Positions 31,881 through 42,050 of a stretch of DNA of 64,000 nt are shown here, in pieces. How positions within the stretch are numbered: position 1 is the stretch's first letter; each line of letters starts with the position of its first letter. Location: contig CP141148.1 in the NCBI GenBank assembly GCA_035235625.1, positions 25,917,057 through 25,981,056 of the forward strand, given 5' to 3'. The notes below the pieces were generated by a model that had not been told where the DNA came from, ran no database searches, and saw nothing but the letters and a program-made list of their open reading frames with translations. The DNA comes from Saururus chinensis. Taxonomy: Eukaryota > Streptophyta > Magnoliopsida > Piperales > Saururaceae. A program made the translations under genes and the position numbers.

Positions 31881-34669
31881 CTACTGATTTTGATGTCTTA
31901 TAGCCAGCTGAGTACTTCTTAGCCACCGGCCGACCTTTAGTGAGTACACCTCAACATCCGGTCCATCCTGCCACTCGTTGGCAGGACCTTTCTCCCGACC
32001 GCCTTGTGCGCCACCGTGGATCACGGATTTTGTCACATTGATTTATCTCACCTCATTTGGCGATGAGTACTTCTCGGGCTTCCTAAACCCTTGGGACAAT
32101 AGCTCTCTCAACTTGGTCGTGTTCTCACCTTCAAACATCATGAATTACGAGGTAGGGGAGCTTTGACCTTGTAATCTCATGCTTTAACCTTGTAATTCCA
32201 TGATAGCATGCTTTGAATGTGTAGCAGCATGCTACAATTGTATGATTCAATGCTTTGAATGTCAAAACATGATCTGTTTACATGATGTAAAAGGATAAAT
32301 TATGCTATGTTAAAATGCATATGACATGCATGTGACTTGTAAGTATGTTTGAAATATGTATGTACTAGTGATGGCTAGCGAGTATGTTGCTAAGCTATGT
32401 ATGTGGAGTATGTGTGTACTAGTGATGGCTAGCAAGTTTGTTGGTAAGCTATATATGTGAAATATGTATGTGCTAGTAATGGCTAGCAAGTATGTTGGTA
32501 AGCTACGTATGTGGATTGTGTGTGTACTAGTGATGGCTAGCAAGTATGTTGGTAAGCTATGTATGTGGATTGTGTGTGCATTAGTGATGGCTAACAAGTA
32601 TATTAGTAAGCCATGTATGGAATTGAGTGTATGAAAGTATGTGTGGTGGACATGTATGTATGATGGATATACACCTATGTGACAGATATGTGTATGTGTG
32701 TGTGGGCAGAAGTATGGGTGACGGACGGTAAGAGGTGACAGAGGGTTTGGTGTGAAGTTGGATGTGGATTGTAAGCGTATAATAGAAAATGGAGGATGTA
32801 AGTTTGAAGTGCGAGGATTGGATCGGTTTGGAATGGAGCGTATGTTGGGGGATTGTCAGACAATAAGAGTGTTGCATAATTTTACAAGCATAACGTACAG
32901 ATTAAGTTAAAAGTAAGCATAATAAGTGAGGTATAAGTAAGAGAGTGATAATTGGGGTTGGCTCTGAGGAGCTTAGTTTGTTGAGGGTTGTGTAAGATGT
33001 TTTGTCCATAAGGTGGATGACAAAGGATGTAAGACCGTAAGGATTTTTTTGTTCGGTGAGTTTTGATTATGAGTTGGACGGGTTAAGTGAAGTGGAATGC
33101 CCTAACAAACAAGGGTTTCGGAATGGGCTCAACTTCAGTTTGATCAGTGGAAGACTGTAAGATTGAAGTTTGTGTGGCATAATTGTAAACTTAATTCAAA
33201 CTTGATTTATAGGCAAAGCTAATATGATAACATTGTGGGTTTGAGGGTTCAACGAATTAAGTTATGTGTTTGAGCTAGATGATAATGAGTCAACTTAGCA
33301 TTTCTCATGTCTTGCCATGGTGTTTGTGCTGCGAGATGTTGTCTGTGTGCTGTATTTGAGCCCAAGACGTCTAATGCTCTATTGAGAGCGATGTATGTTT
33401 TGATTTTGTCTACGTGATATACTAAGCCTAGACATTTTATGCTCTATTGAGAGCGCTGTATGATTTTGCCTAAGAGTGACACTGTATGATTTTGCCCAAG
33501 AGTGGCACTGTATGATTATGCCCAAGATTTGCACTGGCACTATAAGACCCCTAAAGTGTGGGCAATTGTATGGCCCCTAATGTGTGGGCATTTATGCTTG
33601 CACACTCAGTGAAGTAGTATCATGGAATTGCTCTTACCTGTTTGATATTGTGCCCCATGAGCATTGGTATGCCTTGCCTTCTAAAAAGTCCATTGCATCT
33701 AGTCACTCCCCGAAAGTTAAAGTGATGCCCCAGTGACATTTTTCATTTCAGTGCTGGAGCTTATTAATTGTAATGAGCTTCAATGGTTGATAGTATGTGT
33801 ATGACTGTATGAGTGAGTATGTATGTTTCTGAATATGTGTAAGTTTCTGAGTAAGATTCGTACAAGTAAGATTGTACGAGTAAGGTCATATGAGTAAGAT
33901 GGTACGAGTAAGGTTATATGAGTAAGGTCGTATGAGCAAGATTGTACAAATAAGGTCATACAAGTATGTTTAGGATTGGTTTGATGGTATGTATTTACCA
34001 TGATTGCATGCGTTTGTGCGTGATTATTATATGCTTGTTTGCTTCGTGTTTGAGTTATATGAACGCATCTATGTATGGACTTTCAGAGTTCACTATTTAG
34101 AACTTCCCTACTGGGTATTTACCTACTGACTATGAAAATATTCATTTGCCCTATTTTTTTAGCCCCAATGTTTGGGAGCCTTTTGCAAGTTTTTGTCAGA
34201 GAGCTCCTGGAGATGGATGCTCATTTCTGTGGTGGATTGATTTCCTTTGACTTAGGTATATCCTTGACTCATTGCAAGTATTATTTTGTGCCACAATCTA
34301 ATGTATTAGGTGAGATGAGAAATAAGATGTTTATGTTTTCTGGACTTGTAATTTGGATTAGACTATGGATTGTTATGGGACCTATACTCAGGGATGCTTG
34401 TGAGAGATTCGTATTTAAAGTCTATGATCATAGCAATTTATTTTGTACGTTTGTTTTCGAGTAGAGCCTGAGATTGTTTGGTTTGGCTGTATGATATTTG
34501 ATCGAATGAATAAAAATTTGTATGAGAAAAATTGATGTGTGATGTTTTAAATAATAAAGATACTTTCATATGTTTTGTATTTGTCATTTTTCCTGATTTA
34601 TAGCAGTTATGTTGCAAAAAAAATTCTCGAATATTTAAGAAAATATGTTGGAAAATCTCAGGCATTACA
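31881..34669 (+). mobile_element. F1-family LTR inside MULE copy B
   Basis: Matches 7270-9930 and 1-772 plus 9931-11214. It starts within the end of the GC-rich leader (lacking the first part) and ends CAGGCATTACA at 34669. No target duplication, since the 5' end is missing. It sits at the same MULE position as the F1 copy ending at 11214 and is the least interrupted F1 body in the window. Confidence 0.7.
32340..32625 (+). repeat. 54-bp minisatellite inside the F1 LTR, copy B
   Basis: About five units of the same 54-bp repeat as at 220-500 (gtaagctatgtatgtgg...ctagtgatggctagc). Unit sequences are not shared one-for-one with the array at 220-500, suggesting independent expansion or turnover. 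Confidence 0.8.
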
Positions 34670-35914
34670 AATATTAACATGAACAATAATATGTTTTGTG
34701 TCGCACTTGTAGTGGTCGAGAACAAGTGTGAGAAAACATGGTGCTGGGTCTTGAATTGCTTAGAAATAATCTATTTTCTGACCCTCTAGCCAAGTTGGAT
34801 ATAATTATTTCTAATAGAATGAAGGCCTTAGCAAATACTGTTAAGCAGTATTTTACCTCTACACACCACAAACATCACATGGCAGCATATATGTTGGATA
34901 GGTTCAAAGACAACTACGTAAAGAACCAGCTCCGTATGAAAGCTAAAACTTTCAAACAAAATGTGTACGATGAAACAATCAATAGCATTAAAGAACATAA
35001 TCTTGAAGCATTTGCTTGGCTAAATAAGATAGGTTCAGAGCACTGGGCCAATGTTGCATTTCCAGGAAACAGATATAGAATACTCAGCTCAAACAGGTCT
35101 AAAAGTGCTAATGTAATGTTAAAAAAAGTCAGGTCAATGCCTATAACTCGGTTAATTGAGCATACAAGGGAGCACACAACTACACTCTTTGAGAAACATC
35201 GAACAAATGGACAAAATATGACTAAAGAGTTAACCTTATTTACCTGTAACACATCAAAAATAAAAGAGAAGAAGCAAGGCATGTGCACGTATTGCCGATA
35301 TCAATGTATTAATTCTAAGTTAACACGCTATATCACCGGGTAAGTGCAATTACTATCATGTGTAAGTTCATACATTATTTCCATCTCATGTAAGTTTATA
35401 TGTTAAAATAACACGATAGTTGTGATCATAAGGCTAGTGTTGATGAATTATGTTTTCAATAACACAATAAGGATCATTTATCATGTTCTCATTCACACGA
35501 TATTCATTGAATAAGAAGTTGTGAATCTAGTCGAACGTAGCTTCACATGCAGAAAGTTTCAGCATTTGGCTACCATGTAAACATGCAATTGCAGTAATTA
35601 ATCACATACACTTCTATGTGTCTGAGTATTGTGAAGAATGGTACTCCACAGAAATATATAGAATGACATATCCATAGCCTTTATACCTAATGATAGATAG
35701 GTACCAATGGGCACTGACTGGAGTTCTACCTACATTTAACCCACCTATCCCACTCAAGCAGCGGGGGCGTCCACAAAAAAACCAGCTAGAATCACAACCA
35801 AAAATCAAAGTCTCACACAAATGTGGAGCATGCGAGCAAACAAGAGAACCCTCCAAATGTGGTCGATGGTCCAAGTACAAGCCGGAGGAGGTGACTAAAA
35901 AAGTAGGAAAATGA
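34670..35914 (+). pseudogene. MULE transposase relic, copy B
   Basis: The frame 34738-35343 (201 codons) is the longest MULE coding piece in the window: NRMKALANTVKQYFTSTHHK, then DRFKDNYVKNQLRMKAKTFK, NKIGSEHWANVAFPGNRY, SSNRSKSANVMLKKVRSMP and TLFEKHRTNGQNM. These correspond to the second half of the MULE catalytic domain. It is frameshifted relative to the preceding FCVALVVVENKCEKTW segment. A basic GRPQKN tract and the start of a CCHC-type knuckle (KCGACEQTREPSKCG) follow in 35690-35914. The CIHH pair seen in copy A is lost here. Non-functional. Confidence 0.82.
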
Positions 35915-36259
35915 CGTAAGGAAGGGGAACACCAATCGGGATTGCCTTTTCTACCCCCTTTCTTTAGTTGATTGAAGGAAGTGTCATTGTAAAGTCGTGT
36001 CCTTAAAAACATGATTTTGTTTATGTATCATGTTATCGATAACACGACCTAGTTAAGGATCGTGATGTTGATAATACAATCTTTTGATTTTTTGTTTGTA
36101 AAAATTTTATATTGTATACATATCGTGTAATCGGAAATACGCCCAAAGATTTTGTGTTACCAATTACATGATAAGAAAAGACTTTCAATGAATATAATAT
36201 TTTTTCTGCACTACATGCAACCAATTACAAGATATCGTTAACATCATAATATCGATAAC

Positions 36260-38206
36260 TATAACACCCCGACCTGAGCCGGGGTCCAAAAATCTCGAAT
36301 AAAAATTTTCTTCCTTAAATGAGGAGACATCATCGTGTGCAAGAGGTATAATGTTCTACTATGCACTTCGGAGCTTTTATGCTTCATCGTGTTTAAGTTA
36401 GAACAAACCTAATTTTATAACTAATTTGGATCGAGCCAACATTATAGTACCATTGGTTGCCTACGTACGTATTGGATATCATCTACAATGTTATTCCAAT
36501 ACGATCAGATTTGAACATAGTTATGCTTAACGATTATTACATACATCAGACATCATAAAATTATGTATGTTAAAATACGTATATCCTTATATTCAAGTAC
36601 ATCATTTGGTGTTAAACTGAAATCTCATAAATCATCGGAGTCAGATGAAATTCTCATAAATCATCAGAATTAAACGGAAGCTAACAAATCAACGAAATTA
36701 CACATCTCGTTGAACACAACATAGCAGATTGGATTACATCAGATCCCATCTGATCATATCAAATCAGATTAGAGCATATCAGATTAAAACAGAGTATTTC
36801 AGAGCTTATCAGATTATATTAGATCAAAGCAAAACATATCAAAACACATCGCATCAAAGTATAACTTATATCTCAAGTAGCACATGCATTCATATAATCA
36901 TATATCTTAAGTGATACATGCATTCATATAATCATATATCTTAAGTGATACATGCATTCATATAATCATATATTAAATTAGAAGATAAAAAATACTTACT
37001 CCCCTATAGATCTAGAAGTAGCGGCGCTCAAAGTTGCTCCTTCATTCAGGGAGTCCTTTCCTTTAGATTCAAAGACGGTAGACATAGCCTCCTCTTGCAC
37101 CGGAAATGCTTCTCACTTTCCACGCCTGTAGGCAACGAACAAAACATCCACTCACCTGGAGATGTTTCTTACTTTTAGTGCCCATGGGTGACAAACATAA
37201 CATCCCTTAACCCCGGAGACGCTTCTCACTTTTTGTGCCCATAGGCAACAGATAGAATCTCCCCTTACCCGAGGACTTTTTCTTCTTTCCGCGCTTGTAA
37301 ACTGCGGGCAAAACCTCCCCTTAACTCGGGGATGTTTCTCTCACAGTGTGGCCCTTCGGTGGAGGACAGAGCCTCCCCTACCCTGGGCCACCTCTCTTGC
37401 TGTGGCCCGACAATGGAGGACAGAGCCCCCTCTTGCTCCAGGAACTTCTCTTTCTTCGGTGCTTGAGGGCGACAGACAGAGCCTCTTCTTGCCTTAAGAC
37501 ATTTCCCCCTTATATGGTTGTCAAATTAAAGAATGGACCTTCCATTGCATAGAACATACTCGATTTAGTTAAAAACGCCTCTTAAATAGACTAAATCGGA
37601 CTTAGAATGATCAGAAATAGAGAAAATGAAGTTTTGTGTTCAAAAATACCCAAAATGGCTATTTAGAGCCCTCAGCCTGGCCGAAACAACGACGCTACTA
37701 TTTTTTGGCAGCGGTGCCCACTGAAATGGTGCTATGCATACTGCGTGCATTGCGCAATGCCTGCACATGATGCTCGCACTACAACACATGGGGCCGATCT
37801 ATGACATGGGGACCGCGCATCGCGTGCTGTGTGGCCGAGCCTCGTGTGCGTGGATTTTTTTATGTACTTATCTTCAAATACACATATCTTTCTACTCCGG
37901 CCTCGAATTCGCGCGTTCTTGGTACCGTTGAGCTCATATGGACGAGCCCTACAAAACTAGACCACTTAAAGTAATTTATCTTACTCTTTTCAAGTATGTC
38001 CCACCCAAATTATATGCTTCCCAAAGTCATAACTTTTGCTCCCAACCACTGTTTCGTGTGCCCTTCAATTTGTTACACTTGTTTATTCGAGCTCTAACAA
38101 TATACAAAGATTTCATCTCTTGAAACCCCTCTTAAAATTATATAAAAAAATATCTAATTACCCCTAATCCCTCGGGTTAGATATAATTGAAAAATGGGCT
38201 ATTACA
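36260..38206 (+). mobile_element. F2 solo LTR, TSD ATAAC
   Basis: Starts TATAACACCCCGACC and ends GGGCTATTACA, 1947 bp, flanked by ATAAC at 36255-36259 and 38207-38211. It is inserted in the palindrome block of MULE copy B; copy A at about 12850 shows the uninterrupted region. Its 3' end is shared with the LTR at 26122-31656 (opposite orientation) and more distantly with 17346-18929. No coding. Confidence 0.93.
36883..37480. repeat. Two tandem arrays in the F2 solo LTR
   Basis: At 36883-36974 a 34-bp unit starting catgcattcatataatcat is repeated 2.7 times without visible differences, so it is recent. Just before it (36725-36850) is a loose array of AGATTA/ATCAGA words. At 37080-37480 lies the degenerate 58-65-bp array (CGGAGATGCTTCTCACTT with GTGCCCATAGGCAACA) shared with 30340-31000. 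Confidence 0.8.
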
Positions 38207-38229
38207 ATAACATGAAAAATGCATTAAAT

Positions 38230-38829
38230 AAACAATAATCTCCGAAGAGTCACTCCAATTTTTGGCATCACCATTTACCGAAGAGTTAGTGCACTTTCCG
38301 GCATAGACTCCATAAGCCAGAATCACCAATTCGCAAGGAATCATCACCAATATCCGATGCATCCGTTTCCAAATCAGAAATTATAAATATGCACCTCCTA
38401 TTAGATCAAATTACAATTCGACGCCCACTATCAGGATAATGCTCGCACATGGAACTTCATCGCCGGGATGGATCGAACACTATCTGTCTCCATGGGTGCA
38501 GTATGGTTAGCCGTCTGGGCAAAATGCGGGCGCGATCTGGACATTTAAATAATGCCCAATCATGACTTCTTCAGCCTTTGAGGCGGATGAGTAGACCGGT
38601 GTGGTCCTCATTCGCCTATGGGGAGGACGACTCATAATCTGGTGTTATTTCAATGTCCAGATTGTCTAATTGCATTTTACTTGATGGCTTACCAAGTTGT
38701 GGTCATAGAGATAGTTGGTGTACGATCTTCTTACGAAACATTTGACTTTTCTTGTATTATATTGACTATGTTTAATCCTTCACTTGCAGTTGGTGGTGGA
38801 AGAGCACCTGCGAACCCTCCAGGAGGCAT
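38230..38829 (-). pseudogene. Unknown MULE-encoded ORF, copy B
   Basis: Counterpart of 12870-13470. On the minus strand the ATG at 38827-38829 opens MPPGGFAGALPPPTASEG and stops after about 32 codons. The downstream block to 38230 matches copy A closely, including the sequence around ctttccggcatagactcc. It is conserved beyond the stop in both copies, consistent with a once-longer protein. Function unknown. Confidence 0.45.
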
Positions 38830-39667
38830 ATGTTGAAACTTCCAGACAGAGCGCGTATGATGAGACATATCTACTTGGTGTACAATCTTCTATTGTCAGT
38901 ATTGCGATTGGTGAATGGATGGTGGTCTACTAATATATTTTTTGGTTTTTTATGTTTTGTAAAGAATAGTATCTTTGCCAGATACTAAGGTAAGGTCATT
39001 TTGTTTATGTAATGGACTCATCAAGTAATATTAATAAAAGAAAGTGTTTTTCCCTACAACTTTGTTGTTATGTTGTCCTATTTTGCAACTCATGAAAAAG
39101 TTTCAAACCATGGCATGTAACACTTCATCAGTGATACGATATGCACTATATGACATATAATCTGTCTCAAGCTCGCGTCATTGGTGACACGGTTAACATA
39201 TAGTTATGTTCTCATTGACACGATCATCACACTAATATGGCATGACCTAAATATACTTCGTCTGATCGAATACATGACCTTCTTGAAGATCATGTTTTTC
39301 CTAACATGACATAAACAACAGTTGTATGAACGATGACATGACGTACACCTTGGTGTGTTGTTGCTTACACGAGCTGTAATCTATCTTAGATGACTTAATA
39401 TGGCTTTGTGTTATTAGTAACACGGCTTATGTATATGTGTCATGCTGATTACACGATATGAATCCTATGCTAGACGCACATACATAAGTTTGTGTTAGCA
39501 GTTACACGACTGAAGTAAAATCACGTAGTTGATCACACGATTGGCTACCATAGATTACACGATAGGGAATGAAATTAAAACAATGAGTGAACTTCATAAA
39601 TTGTGTATTGTCATAGAGTCTAAAAAAATAGTAAAACATATTACAGTTCATCTACTTCTAGCTTGAA

Positions 39668-41421
39668 TTATGGATCAATTTGCCCACGAAGAATGATTGC
39701 ACAAATATGAGGCCTGACCAATTCTGTGATCTTCGCTTGGGTAAAATTTGGTTGAAGGACTAATTCGGCCAGCTTTGCTACGTAATACATGAGGAACACA
39801 CCACAATCTTCGTTTGTCTCTTTATATGGGCATTTGTTGATTTTCATCAATGGCCACTTTGTTGCACACTTTATGTGTAGGACCCTTTCCATTTATGCGG
39901 CAACATGTATTCTAAATATGGTCTACCTCTGCAAAGTGGTGATTGTGGTCACCCTTTAGTGGGTTATACCACCTAAACCTCTTCTTCTTACATCGGGCAA
40001 TTAACAGAAGAAAATGGCCAGTGACGTAGATTAGAATGAAACCACTCTTAGTGTTAACATTTAGCCTCTTCATCAAGTTCCCAACTATTTTGGGGTGTAT
40101 CTCTTCCTTGGCATGCTAGATCCCAATGTTGTAGTAGTGCTGGATCACGAATCTCCCAAAAACATAGTTGGGATAAAGCATGAGATATCTAATATTGCAC
40201 TCCTCCATAAGTTGGTTGAAGACATCTATGACCTAAATTCATCAACAAAATATTAGTATTAGTGATATCACGACATACAATATGTCATGTCACTATGAAC
40301 ATGACATGTAAATTTATCATGTAACTGATAGCACGACATGAATTATGTCGTGTAATCACAAATACGAGTTATACACGTTAATATCATTTTAAAATTATGT
40401 TGTTATTGATACAACGATATGTGGATGTTTCGTATTATCAATAACGCGAGAAACAGAAGTGGCCTTTGCCACTTTTCACCTATCATGTGATTCATAACAT
40501 GCTATGTAATGCAACGTATGTTCAAGAACACAATAATTAACTAGTCACTAATTATTACCTCATTTGTTATGCACTTCTGTCTAAGCAAGGACACATAATC
40601 AGTGTGGAGAAGATTCACCATGGGCCATTCCTTGTGTGGATGCGCCAAGAAGTCCTGGATGGTCTCCTAATCTTTAACCCATAGAATCTCCATGTAAAAA
40701 CACAGTTTGTAGATCCAGGTAGCTGTGCGGCACCATAGCAACCTCCTCCTTGTCCTTTTTCCGCTTAGCGCTCTTCAATGTCTATCACATGTTGGATACT
40801 TTCTCGTAGTACCTGATCAACTTGATGAGGATTATTCGATATAGTGGCACTACTAGAAGCAACATTTGATCCCACCATTTCCGAGGTCAGAGGCTTTGCA
40901 ATAAATGCCTTTGGTGCAGGGATAATATATGGGGCAAGGATGGATGTCAATGGAACTTCATCCCCTGACTTTGCCCTCTGCTCCTTTTTTACTGGCCGAG
41001 TCATCTTCACAATATTCTTGGTAATGTAGCTGCTATATCCCTTTGACTTCATTGCACCCTCAACAACCAACTTCTTGGCAGGTTCCTCCCTCTTTGATGC
41101 ATGAGCCGGTGGATTAGCCACCGTGTACCTCATCCTCCTAGGCATGGGGGGTAGTAGGGATGCGATGAGGCCAACATCTAAAGCTTTCCACTTCTTTATC
41201 TCCAGTTTTATTTCCTTTGGTGGCACCTCCTCCCGACCTTGACCTAGTTTTTCCTCTCGTGATTGAACCACTTCCTCTTTAATTTTCCTAAGGAATTTGG
41301 TGGTTGCGGTCCTTTTAGCATTCAGACCCTTCTTTTTCTTTAGGGAGCCAGCTTTCGGCTCCCTTTTCTCTACATATAACATGTAACAATTCATATTAGT
41401 AAATACATGACATGCAAACAA
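39668..41421 (-). pseudogene. Ulp1-like (C48) protease relic of MULE copy B
   Basis: The C-terminal frame 39668-39892 has the nucleophile region TNEDCGVFLMYY followed by an LVRPHICAIILRGQIDP tail that copy A lacks in frame. The His/Asn part lies at about 39960-40040 in a broken frame. The N-terminal low-complexity region is an open frame of 218 codons (40765-41421) with MLYVEKREPKAGSLKKKKGL, KKEQRAKSGDEVPLTSI and PHQVDQVLRESIQHVI, longer than in copy A. The upstream exon seen in copy A at 16216-16903 is missing because copy B ends at 41602. Confidence 0.75.
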
Positions 41422-41602
41422 TGTGTGTTATTGATGACATGACATGTCCACCTATCGTATTAAAACTAATATGTTAATATATACGGTCATGTTATCGCTC
41501 ACACAACCACTACCATATCATTTTCTTATAAAACGACAATATATGTTTGTGTGTTATCGATGACAAGATAACCTCAAAACTAACACGATAATAGAAAAGG
41601 TC

Positions 41603-42050
41603 ACTTGCGGATGCATGCGACATGGAGCGCATCTACAAGCCTTTTCTCCAATGCATGCCACATGGCACACATTGATAGCCAAGTGCACTAGTCCATGCCA
41701 TGTGGCACACTAGTGTCAGCAATGGCTGACACAATATTCTATTTTTTTCTTTTTTTAAAACAAAATTGATTTCAAAACTTCAAATGACTACATGTCCCTA
41801 TCCCAAACTTAGATTATCTCATAATTTTAAGTGAAGCCCCACTTACAACACACTTCTCGAGGTTGTAGCCTATGATTTTAGCATCTACACATAATTCTCT
41901 CATAGCACTATCAAATACATCAAAGTTCCTTTGAGAGAATAAATATCAAAATGATTCAAATTTAAGAATAATGGTTACTAAACCTAAAACTCGCTTATGG
42001 GCTCAAAAATTCTATTTCTTCTAAACTTTAGAAAATTCCGAGTTGTTACA
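41603..42050 (+). mobile_element. 5'-truncated gypsy LTR tail
   Basis: Begins abruptly after the MULE sequence and ends CCGAGTTGTTACA at 42050. Content and order (GC-richer start, ttcaaatgactacat, ATAATTTTAAG, final TTGTTACA) follow the tail of the F3/F2 LTRs (18540-18929, 37860-38206). No target duplication can be checked. Confidence 0.55.

Larger units (their letters stand above)
25083..41602. mobile_element. MULE copy B, interrupted by three LTR insertions
   Basis: MULE pieces lie at about 25083-26121, 31657-31880, 34670-36259 and 38207-41602. They are separated by an F2 solo LTR nest (26122-31656), an F1 LTR (31881-34669) and a second F2 solo LTR (36260-38206). Gene order matches copy A: N-terminal ORF, transposase, palindrome block, unknown minus ORF, palindrome block, Ulp1-like gene. 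Homology with copy A ends at 41602, where an unrelated LTR tail begins, so the right end is truncated within the Ulp1-like gene. Confidence 0.75.
35350..41602. repeat. Dispersed palindrome array in MULE copy B
   Basis: Blocks 35350-35560, 35990-36259, 39110-39560, 40255-40530 and 41410-41602 (excluding the LTR at 36260-38206) carry the same motif as copy A. The best example is 36027-36048, where TGTTATCGATAACACGA is intact; the allelic site in copy A (12618-12639) reads TGTTATTGATAGCATGA. Others are at 40317-40338 and about 41548-41569. Confidence 0.75.

Noticed and set aside
34914-35288. 124-codon minus-strand frame opposite the MULE transposase
   Set aside because: Antisense shadow of the transposase frame; Cys/Phe/Leu-rich, no motif.
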